Made by a program: the position numbers and the translations under genes. From NCBI GenBank assembly GCA_964512095.1, contig CAZEIH010000083.1, positions 1-5,766 of the forward strand: a stretch of 5,766 nucleotides of DNA, read 5' to 3'. Shown here one piece after another: positions 1 through 5,490 of this stretch; the stretch's first letter is position 1, and every line of letters begins with the position of its first letter. Source of the stretch: DTU013 sp964512095. GTDB lineage: Bacteria; Bacillota; Clostridia; Acetivibrionales; DTU013. Below the pieces are notes generated by a model that saw nothing but the letters and a program-made list of their open reading frames with translations, did no database searches and was not told the origin of the DNA.

Positions 1-63
1 CCGCAAGAGCCGATGGTTACTGACTTTTAATGATTTTACTTCAAAACTTGAGATTTTAAAAGT

Positions 64-93
64 AGTATAATACAACAAGCCTACTACTGTCAA
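64..93 (-). promoter_or_regulatory. Candidate leftward sigma-A-type promoter
   Basis: On the minus strand there is a perfect TTGACA -35 box (88-93), an 18-bp spacer and a TATACT -10 box (64-69, five of six consensus bases). Transcription would start near 57 and leave the window to the left. No start codon is seen before the window edge, so the gene it would serve is unknown. The 18-bp spacer is one longer than ideal. Confidence 0.4.
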
Positions 94-188
94 CCAGTTC
101 GAAGCCCAATCAATACCCGCTCTGCACGATTCAAAGTCGAGTAAAACACCTTTTCACCTTCTCGTAGTTGAGTTTAAATAACTCCATT

Positions 189-221
189 ATTTCCGGTAAA
201 CACAAAGCATTTCCGATAAAC
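189..221 (+). repeat. 13-bp direct repeat pair upstream of the ispF promoter
   Basis: ATTTCCGGTAAAC (189-201) and ATTTCCGATAAAC (209-221) match at 12 of 13 positions and are offset by exactly 20 bp, about two helical turns. The second copy ends one base before the -35 hexamer of the ispF promoter. Measured from a start site near 258 the copies centre near -63 and -43, a geometry usual for activator sites next to RNA polymerase. The binding protein, if any, is unknown. Confidence 0.4.
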
Positions 222-222
222 T

Positions 223-251
223 TTGACAGAAACCTACTATGGCAATATAAT
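223..251 (+). promoter_or_regulatory. Consensus sigma-A promoter for ispF
   Basis: TTGACA (223-228), a 17-bp spacer and TATAAT (246-251) match the vegetative sigma factor consensus at all twelve positions with optimal spacing. Transcription should start near 258, giving a leader of about 60 nt before the ispF start codon. This is the best promoter in the window and lets ispF be expressed independently of ispD. Confidence 0.85.
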
Positions 252-317
252 TCAATTAGGCACTGGTAACAGCGGCACTCTAATACAGCCTGTTATGGGC
301 AGAACGCGAGCATTCTC

Positions 318-788
318 ATGAAAGTAGGCATAGGCCAGGATAGTCATAGATTTGACTTTGACGATAAAGAAAAAAAACTGATACTCGGCGGTATTGTGTT
401 TGAGGACGAAGCACCACTGAAAGGCAATAGTGACGCCGATGTTATACTACACTCAGTCACAAATGCAATCTCAGGCATTACCTGTGTAAACATTCTCGGT
501 GAAATAAGTGATGACCTTTGTCTCAGGCAGGGGATTACTGACAGCAGTGTATACCTGCGCGAAGCAATTAAATATCTAAGAGAATATAGAATAATTCACG
601 TTTCAATTTCTATCGAATGCAAAAGGCCAATAATATCACCTAGAATAAACGAAATAAGGCAAAGCCTGTCAGTACTTCTCAGTATACCCAAAAACTGTAT
701 CGGTATTACTGCAACCTCAGGAGAAGGGTTAACTCCATTTGGTCAAGGTTTGGGGATTCAGGTATTCACCATCGTAACCGTAATATAA
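318..788 (+). CDS. ispF: 2-C-methyl-D-erythritol 2,4-cyclodiphosphate synthase (divergent form)
   Basis: IspF is a cytosolic homotrimer that cyclises CDP-methylerythritol 2-phosphate to MEcPP and releases CMP, the fifth step of the MEP isoprenoid pathway. The 156-residue length is normal. The metal-site residues are visible: D8 and H10 in GIGQDSHRF and H45 in SDADVILH. The C-terminal nucleotide-binding signature is present in altered form as ATSGEGL (132-138) followed by FGQGLGIQ. The loop that usually reads GDIG..FPDTDP is replaced by NILGEISDDLCL (58-69), so this is a divergent member of the family. ATG318 is chosen because the family normally begins M-(K/R)-(V/I)-G; it has no clear Shine-Dalgarno sequence despite the strong promoter at 223-251. 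The gene converges on the NatB-like gene and is not linked in an operon to ispD, unlike in B. subtilis. Family assignment is firm; full activity is inferred. Confidence 0.87.
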   Translation: MKVGIGQDSHRFDFDDKEKKLILGGIVFEDEAPLKGNSDADVILHSVTNAISGITCVNILGEISDDLCLRQGITDSSVYLREAIKYLREYRIIHVSISIECKRPIISPRINEIRQSLSVLLSIPKNCIGITATSGEGLTPFGQGLGIQVFTIVTVI

Positions 789-866
789 TAATCTGTTGAG
801 GGATTATCCTGGCCTTAGAGTCCCGACCGGTGGCTTCATTGGCAAGCCAGCAAAGCTACAAACGTC

Positions 867-898
867 AAAAAATGTACCTTTTAATGGTGAACTTTTTT
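867..898. terminator. Possible weak bidirectional terminator
   Basis: Between the converging ispF and natB-like genes, a run of A residues (867-872) and a run of six T residues (893-898) flank a short imperfect stem pairing GTACC (874-878) with GGT..AC (886-892) across an AT-rich loop. The A and T runs would provide a U-tract on either strand. The stem is short and bulged, so this is a tentative call based on position as much as structure. Just upstream a separate 6-bp inverted repeat (TGGCTT/AAGCCA, 831-849) lacks a T-tract. Confidence 0.3.
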
Positions 899-903
899 AC
901 CCA

Positions 904-2115
904 CTAGCTCCTAAATATCGCCTTTTCTCTCTTAAAAATTGAAGCAGCAAACCAGAGCGTTAACACAACAAACAATATTGACGTCACTAAGGCAATAATC
1001 AGATTGCTGTATATAATATTACCTCCCAATATCATCTTAAAGGCAGCAATAGTATTCAAAACAGGAAATGCAAACATAGCTGGCGACATATCACTAGCTT
1101 GAATCAACATAGTGGCATATGCCGGCACCATTGCACTTAGCATAAGGAATGAAAGATATGTCTGAGCCTCCTTGTATGATTTCGCAATTGTGCTCAGAGC
1201 AATTTGAATGCCTGAAAACGTCATGCCAAGAGCAATTGTAATCATTAAAGCAAGCAACGCCGCAAGTGGATCAATGCTAAAGCCATATACCTGTGAATCG
1301 ATCCCTATCATAATGGAATCTGGGTTGACAAGATAACCCAAAACCAACCCAATGAGAATTGCGATTACACTCATAAATGAAAACAGCGTTACTGCAAAAT
1401 ACTTACCTAACAACAGCGAGCCTCTGTTTGGCATTGTTGTTAGCAATGGTTCAAATGTATTATGCTCCTTCTCCCCTGCAACCAGGTCAGTAGCCGCAGG
1501 TATGCCTCCAACAGATACCAGCATTGTAATTAAAAGCGGCAACATCATTTCGAGCATCATATTGTTTCCTTTATTAGGAACTACATTAGTGTGTTTAATT
1601 TCAAAAGGATGCAAGACTTCCAAATCTATTCCTTTGGCTAGTAGTCTCTCGTTTACAATTTCAGCTTCGAATTCACTAATTGCCCCTGCAACAATATCTG
1701 CAGCTGTCCGGGACTTGGTTTTGGATTCATCATATTCCAATGTGATGGTAGCAGTTTTGCCGTCTTGCAGCTTCTCGGCGTATCCACTTTCAAAATCCAA
1801 AACGCACCGAACCTCACTGTTTAAAAGCGCCAACATAGGATCATCAGTTTCTACTAGCGTAATATTATTATTTTTACTAAGTATCCTTTTGTTAACCAGC
1901 TCACTAATTTCCGGGGTGTTTGAAGCCTGGGACAAGGTAATGATAACATTTTCACTAATATCCTTCTCTAACTTCTGCACACTTCCACCCATAACTACGT
2001 TAATTAACGGCATTATAATCATCGGTAACAATATACTTGACAAAATAGTCCTACGGTCGCGTATCAGATCCTTTACCTCTTTTTTGAAAACTATCATAAT
2101 ATGCTTAAGTTTCAC
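904..2115 (-). CDS. NatB-like ABC-2 family exporter permease
   Basis: This is the membrane half of an ABC exporter; the cargo is unknown (B. subtilis NatB, a relative, exports sodium). The 403-residue protein has the NatB layout: a charged cytoplasmic N-terminus, a transmembrane helix at about 24-44, a large extracytoplasmic domain at about 45-185, then roughly five hydrophobic segments (about 187-207, 236-263, 281-310, 318-340 and 370-392). The cytoplasmic coupling motif AGEKEHNTFEPLLTTMP (213-229) followed by LLLGKY is characteristic of ABC-2 permeases. The GTG start at 2115 overlaps the TGA stop of the ATPase gene as GTGA, indicating translational coupling; an ATG seven codons in is an alternative. 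It is the last gene of the leftward unit and converges on ispF. Family confidence is high; calling it a sodium pump would be unsupported. Confidence 0.88.
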   Translation of the reverse strand: MKLKHIMIVFKKEVKDLIRDRRTILSSILLPMIIMPLINVVMGGSVQKLEKDISENVIITLSQASNTPEISELVNKRILSKNNNITLVETDDPMLALLNSEVRCVLDFESGYAEKLQDGKTATITLEYDESKTKSRTAADIVAGAISEFEAEIVNERLLAKGIDLEVLHPFEIKHTNVVPNKGNNMMLEMMLPLLITMLVSVGGIPAATDLVAGEKEHNTFEPLLTTMPNRGSLLLGKYFAVTLFSFMSVIAILIGLVLGYLVNPDSIMIGIDSQVYGFSIDPLAALLALMITIALGMTFSGIQIALSTIAKSYKEAQTYLSFLMLSAMVPAYATMLIQASDMSPAMFAFPVLNTIAAFKMILGGNIIYSNLIIALVTSILFVVLTLWFAASIFKREKAIFRS

Positions 2116-2834
2116 TGTGCACCCACCAATCTGATGAATATCTCTTCCATGTCATTGCTACCGTATTTCTCCCTTAGTTTTTCCAAAGTTCCACATTCCA
2201 CAAGCAACCCCTTGTGAATTATTCCAATCCGGTCGCAAAGCTTTTCGACCTCCTTCATGGAATGGCTTGAAAAAATAATGGTTTTACCATCGGCTTTGCA
2301 GTTCAGGATGAACTCCTGAACATCCCTTGCGGCTGTGACATCCAGTCCTGAGGTTGGTTCATCAAATAGCATTATATCAGGATTATGTATAATTGATCGT
2401 GCAAATGCAACTCTTTGCTTCATCCCTTTCGAAAGCTTTGAAGCCCTTCTATCCATAAAATCTTGCATACTAAAAACCTCAGCAAGATATTTGGATCGTT
2501 CCTTAATCGCTGCTCTGCTCATTCCGTTTAGCTCTCCAAAATACTCTATGTTTTCAGCCGCAGTTAGTCTGTCATATAACCCGGTCTCTCCTCCAAAAAG
2601 TATACCAATATGCGCCCGTACCTTCTCAGGCTTACTTTGTGTATCATGCCCCTTTAGAATTGCTCTGCCGGAGGTAGGACGCAACATCGTTGAAAGCATC
2701 CTCAGCGTAGTAGTCTTCCCCGCCCCATTTTCACCAAGAAGACCAAATATCTCACCTTTGCCTACTGTGAAACTAATTTTATTAACCGCGGAGAATTGTT
2801 TGAATGTCTTTTCCAGTTCTATAATTTCTACCAT
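2112..2834 (-). CDS. NatA-like ABC transporter ATP-binding protein
   Basis: This is the ATPase that powers the permease encoded immediately downstream. From ATG2834 it is 240 residues. Visible motifs are Walker A GENGAGKTT (35-43), the ABC signature LSKGMKQRV (134-142), Walker B with catalytic glutamate IMLFDEP (154-160), the D-loop SGLD (162-165) and the switch histidine in SSHSM (H191). The Q-loop region reads ILFGGETGLYDRLT and lacks the usual glutamine, a variation I associate with NatA-type exporters. ATG2834 is preferred over an in-frame ATG at 2900 because the domain starts directly after it and an AAGGAG lies upstream (2846-2851), although at a long 11-nt spacing. The gene follows ispD by 72 nt with no terminator seen, so co-transcription with ispD is likely. 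The stop overlaps the permease start by 4 nt. Confidence 0.9.
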   Translation of the reverse strand: MVEIIELEKTFKQFSAVNKISFTVGKGEIFGLLGENGAGKTTTLRMLSTMLRPTSGRAILKGHDTQSKPEKVRAHIGILFGGETGLYDRLTAAENIEYFGELNGMSRAAIKERSKYLAEVFSMQDFMDRRASKLSKGMKQRVAFARSIIHNPDIMLFDEPTSGLDVTAARDVQEFILNCKADGKTIIFSSHSMKEVEKLCDRIGIIHKGLLVECGTLEKLREKYGSNDMEEIFIRLVGAQ

Positions 2835-2906
2835 AAGATTAATTACTCCTTGAACAATATAGCATGTCTCATAAGTTAAAACGTTGAGTGACAAGTACAT
2901 CCGTAA

Positions 2907-3641
2907 TCAATATAATTGAGCGCGAGACTTGCATATGGATTCGGCAAAAATCAAGTCTTCCCTAGTAGTAATCTTTATATTATTGTAATCACTCATAACA
3001 AGCTTAACCTTACCGCCCGCTCTCTCAACAAGCATCGCATCATCTGTAGCATCAATATCTTCGGACAACGCCCTCCGATGGGCATCCATTATTAGATTAT
3101 AGTCAAAGGCCTGGGGCGTTTGTATCTGCCAAAGACCACTCCTATCTAGAGTTATCTCTACAAAGTCCTCTGAGTCAACTTGTTTTATAGTATCCTTCAC
3201 AGGTACCGCTGCACAGGCGGCTCCATACTTACCAGCAGAATCTATGCATGCCATTATACTATCATTGGTTATAAAAGGTCTGGCTCCATCATGTATTAAA
3301 ACTATAGAGCAATCCTTAGACAGCCGATTAAGTCCATTAAAAACCGACCCTTGCCTTGTTGCTCCTCCTGAAACGACAGCCTTAACTTTTTTAAAACAAT
3401 ATTTCTTTACAATAGTCTCGTTGCAATATTCAATTTCATTCACGTTGGTAACAATCACAATCTCATCAATAGGGGGACAGTTCTCGAAACTTTGTATAGT
3501 CATCGCTAGGATTGGTTTACCAAGCACCTCGACATACTGCTTATTCTTATCAAGGCCCATTCGCCTTCCCCTACCTGCTGCAGCAATGACAACGCAATTT
3601 TTTCTTCTCGTGCGATTTTCTTTTATAGTAAGATTATCCAC
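2907..3641 (-). CDS. ispD: 2-C-methyl-D-erythritol 4-phosphate cytidylyltransferase
   Basis: IspD joins CTP and methylerythritol 4-phosphate to give CDP-methylerythritol and pyrophosphate, the third step of the MEP pathway. Numbering from the GTG start (244 residues), the nucleotide-binding motif AAAGRGRRMG is at 20-29, the conserved lysine of KQY at 34, GGATRQGS at 92-99, HDGARP at 117-122, the substrate arginine in LDRSGLW at 167, TPQAF near 175-179, DATDDAML near 197-204 and the lysine of IKITTRED at 223. All expected catalytic residues are present. An in-frame ATG at 3683 would add 14 residues; GTG3641 is preferred because AGGAG lies 10 nt upstream (3652-3656) and the ATG lacks one. Either way the N-terminus is 10-25 residues longer than usual. 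The gene sits downstream of a strong terminator and so probably has its own promoter. Confidence 0.93.
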   Translation of the reverse strand: MDNLTIKENRTRRKNCVVIAAAGRGRRMGLDKNKQYVEVLGKPILAMTIQSFENCPPIDEIVIVTNVNEIEYCNETIVKKYCFKKVKAVVSGGATRQGSVFNGLNRLSKDCSIVLIHDGARPFITNDSIMACIDSAGKYGAACAAVPVKDTIKQVDSEDFVEITLDRSGLWQIQTPQAFDYNLIMDAHRRALSEDIDATDDAMLVERAGGKVKLVMSDYNNIKITTREDLIFAESICKSRAQLY

Positions 3642-3699
3642 AGTAACAGCACTCCTATTTAATCTTGTCCTATTCCCCAGCATAACACCAAGTATGTTA

Positions 3700-3719
3700 T
3701 GTGATGATATTTTATCACA
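3700..3719. promoter_or_regulatory. Inverted repeat in the ispD upstream region
   Basis: TGTGAT (3700-3705) and ATCACA (3714-3719) are perfect 6-bp arms separated by 8 bp, lying 59 nt or more upstream of the ispD start. The half-site resembles CRP/Fnr or Rex half-sites, but the spacing fits neither classical site. A poor minus-strand promoter (TTGTGA, 18 bp, CATACT) overlaps it. The site is reported as a possible operator only. Confidence 0.25.
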
Positions 3720-3740
3720 AGACGTTCAACTGCGGTAGTA

Positions 3741-3773
3741 GAAATGTCCCCCTCAGACAGAAACGTCCCTCTC
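3741..3773. repeat. 14-bp tandem repeat, GGGAC type
   Basis: GAAATGTCCCCCTC (3741-3754) and GAAACGTCCCTCTC (3760-3773) match at 12 of 14 positions and repeat every 19 bp. The second copy abuts the large palindrome, sharing its first base. On the minus strand they read as G-rich GGGAC(G/A)TTTC units. Similar G-rich units occur as dispersed intergenic repeats in Firmicutes, sometimes near Y1/REP-type transposases; that link is from memory. No transposase lies in this window. Confidence 0.5.
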
Positions 3774-3836
3774 AATATAGCACAGTACTAAAAAAGCGAG
3801 GTTGCAACCTCGCTTTTTTAGTACTGTGCTATATTG
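3773..3836. terminator. 64-bp perfect palindrome containing a bidirectional terminator
   Basis: The arms 3773-3804 and 3805-3836 are exact reverse complements with no spacer at the centre. The core is a 9-bp GC-rich stem (GCGAGGTTG/CAACCTCGC, 3796-3813) flanked by six A on the left and six T on the right, so it forms an intrinsic terminator on either strand. It lies 31 nt past the yacL-like stop codon and should end the carD-yacL transcript before ispD. The outer 17 bp on each side (CAATATAGCACAGTACT and its complement) exceed what termination needs and suggest a palindromic element or a structured 3' end. Confidence 0.85.
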
Positions 3837-3867
3837 TGCTCATCATAAATTACACTGCCTTTGCCAA

Positions 3868-4947
3868 TCAAATTGCTCTTTCAATGGAATACTTAGGTTT
3901 AGCAAATATCATCCGTCCGGCTGCAGTCTGAAGGATACTAGTTACTGTCACGTTTAGGCTTTCGCCAATGTGTCTACGGCCGCCGTCTATTACAATCATA
4001 GTACCGTCATCCAAATAAGCAACGCCTTGGCCTGATTCTTTTCCATCCTTGATGACCTGAACTGTCATATCCTCACCTGGCAATGCAATTGGCTTGAGAG
4101 CATTTGCTAGCTCATTTATATTCAATACCGGCACTCCTTGAAAACTCGCTACCTTGTTAAGGTTATAGTCTATGGTTAAAACCTTGCCCCCTAGCTTCTT
4201 GGCCAATTTCAGCAAAGCTCCGTCCACCTCGGCATCAGAACTAACTTCCTCGTTTTCAATCCTTGTAGGGAACTTAATATCCTTTTGAATCATATTTAAA
4301 ACATCAAGACCACGCCTTCCTCTATTACGCTTCAACGAGTCCGGAGAGTCAGCAATATGCCTAAGCTCATCTAAGACAAAGCTTGGTACTATTAATTCGC
4401 CTTCTATAAATCCGCTCCTACAAATATCTATTATCCTGCCATCTATTATAACGCTGGTATCCAATATTTTTGGTTCTGCCTTACTATTGCCTGAATTGGC
4501 GACTTCTGAAGTTTTTCCTCTAATTGCTCCAAAAAGGTTTTCGTTTTTCTTACCGGCTGTCACGCCTATGCCCAAACAACCAAAAAGAATGTTTAGAGCA
4601 ATTGAAACTGGCGTTCCAATAATTTCAATGTCTTTGATGGGTATTGTAACGAGATTTGCTATGACTAGCCCTGCAATCAGGCCTATGGAACTGATAATTA
4701 GTTCATAGAGTGTGAGCCTCTGAAGGAGTGATTCCATCCTACCTAGAGCCTCCATTACCATTTCAATTAATTTATTACTGGTCGTATAAAATATAACCGC
4801 AAGCATAATAGCCACTATTATGTAAATTAGTGCCTTTAGCTCAAGATTCATTGCTGTAAGCTGATACGTAAAAAATGTCCTTGTAAGCGTAATCCCTGTG
4901 ACACATCCTACTGTCGCAAAAGAGAATTTAATAATATTGTTCAACAC
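3868..4947 (-). CDS. YacL-like membrane-anchored PIN-TRAM domain protein
   Basis: This 359-residue protein matches the YacL family: four predicted transmembrane helices (about 5-26, 36-56, 82-103 and 112-131), a linker, a PIN nuclease-like domain (about 159-284) and a C-terminal TRAM domain (about 290-350) likely to bind RNA. PIN acidic residues are present: D163 and D169 in LDTSVIIDGR, E194 in VLDEL, D238 and D242 in DAEVDG, and D260 in LTIDYN. The full acidic set suggests a metal-dependent ribonuclease, but the target is unknown. The GTG start at 4947 follows AAGGGAG (4957-4963) at 9 nt; the overlapping ATG at 4949 is out of frame and stops at once. The gene follows carD by 63 nt without a visible terminator, so the two probably form an operon. 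In B. subtilis yacL lies just before ispD-ispF, the same neighbourhood as here except for the terminator. Confidence 0.92.
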   Translation of the reverse strand: MLNNIIKFSFATVGCVTGITLTRTFFTYQLTAMNLELKALIYIIVAIMLAVIFYTTSNKLIEMVMEALGRMESLLQRLTLYELIISSIGLIAGLVIANLVTIPIKDIEIIGTPVSIALNILFGCLGIGVTAGKKNENLFGAIRGKTSEVANSGNSKAEPKILDTSVIIDGRIIDICRSGFIEGELIVPSFVLDELRHIADSPDSLKRNRGRRGLDVLNMIQKDIKFPTRIENEEVSSDAEVDGALLKLAKKLGGKVLTIDYNLNKVASFQGVPVLNINELANALKPIALPGEDMTVQVIKDGKESGQGVAYLDDGTMIVIDGGRRHIGESLNVTVTSILQTAAGRMIFAKPKYSIERAI

Positions 4948-5010
4948 ATTATCTAACTCCCTTATTAATAATATTTATGTGGTCCTGTATTTCCATTGGT
5001 ATGGGTCGCT

Positions 5011-5490
5011 TTATGTTCTCAAAAAATCATTTATTGTTGTTTCAACTTCTACTTGCTCAGAATCCTCTACCAACACCAATTCACTTACAAGTATCTGCTT
5101 GGCGCTGTTTAGCATTTTCTTCTCTCCGGTGGAAAGACCCTTTTCCCTATCTCTTTTCATAAGTATTCTAACAACATCAGCAACTTCGTATATGTCGCCA
5201 CTTTTTATTTTTATCATATTCTCACGATAGCGTCTATTCCAATTGTTTGTAACATTTATACTTTGATCCTGAAGGATTTCGTAAACCTTGTCCACATCAG
5301 AGCTTTCTATTACCTCCCTAATGCCTATACCATCTACATTGTGAGTAGGTATCATAACCTTCATGTCACCTACAGGCATCTTAAGCACATAATAGTCTTG
5401 TTTGCAGCCTAGTATCTCTTTTTCCTCTATCGATTCGATAACCCCTGCACCGTGCATCGGGTAAACAATCTTATCGCCAATACTATACAT
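5011..5490 (-). CDS. CarD/CdnL-family RNA polymerase-binding transcription regulator
   Basis: CarD-family proteins bind the RNA polymerase beta subunit and stabilise the open complex at promoters. The 159-residue protein has the N-terminal Tudor-like RNA polymerase interaction domain (about 1-60), opening with MYSIGDKIVYPMHGAGVI and continuing with KMPVGDMKVMIPT. A helical C-terminal domain (about 65-145) follows. W84 in NNWNRRYREN aligns with the tryptophan that other CarD proteins insert at the upstream edge of the transcription bubble. Length and domain order are typical, with a short acidic tail (about 139-150). The ATG start has an excellent GGAGG 7 nt upstream (5498-5502). A promoter lies at 5667-5695, leaving a leader of about 170 nt. 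It is the first gene of the carD-yacL unit. Confidence 0.93.
   Translation of the reverse strand: MYSIGDKIVYPMHGAGVIESIEEKEILGCKQDYYVLKMPVGDMKVMIPTHNVDGIGIREVIESSDVDKVYEILQDQSINVTNNWNRRYRENMIKIKSGDIYEVADVVRILMKRDREKGLSTGEKKMLNSAKQILVSELVLVEDSEQVEVETTINDFLRT

Larger units (their letters stand above)
1..317. other. Intergenic region upstream of ispF
   Basis: No convincing gene lies here; stop codons interrupt all frames at short intervals. The stretch holds a leftward promoter-like sequence (64-93) overlapped by a 7-bp-arm inverted repeat (61-88), a 13-bp imperfect direct repeat (189-201 and 209-221), and a rightward consensus promoter (223-251). It ends with a roughly 60-nt ispF leader containing a 6-bp inverted repeat, TAACAG at 267-272 and CTGTTA at 290-295. 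Taken together it reads as a divergent regulatory region between ispF and a leftward gene that would begin outside the window. Confidence 0.6.

Noticed and set aside
1..30. Possible C-terminal end of a rightward gene (PQEPMVTDF then stop)
   Set aside because: Nine codons are too few to distinguish from chance, and no flanking evidence is available.
95..110. T-loop-like GTTCGAAGCCC suggesting a tRNA
   Set aside because: No acceptor, D-arm or anticodon stem can be formed around it on either strand.
197..219. Possible sigma-D/sigma-28 promoter (TAAA and TCCGATAA) before ispF
   Set aside because: The gap between the two elements is 11 nt, about four short of the usual spacing, and the bases are explained by the direct repeat.
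1352..2134. 260-codon open frame on the + strand opposite the NatB-like gene
   Set aside because: It is fully antisense to a gene with clear ABC-2 permease motifs, and its translation shows no recognisable domain or start signal.
2335..2853. 172-codon + strand open frame opposite the NatA-like gene
   Set aside because: It lies antisense to intact Walker A, signature and Walker B motifs; a shadow of the real gene.
2856..2861. Extended -10-like TGCTATATT upstream of natA on the minus strand
   Set aside because: A start site near 2849 would fall inside the natA Shine-Dalgarno sequence, and no -35 box is present at the right distance.
3244..3738. 164-codon + strand open frame opposite ispD
   Set aside because: Antisense to a complete ispD with all catalytic residues; no family resemblance.
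3701..3931. 76-codon + strand open frame across the palindrome
   Set aside because: It runs through the terminator palindrome and tandem repeat and into the antisense of the yacL-like 3' end, with no ribosome binding site.
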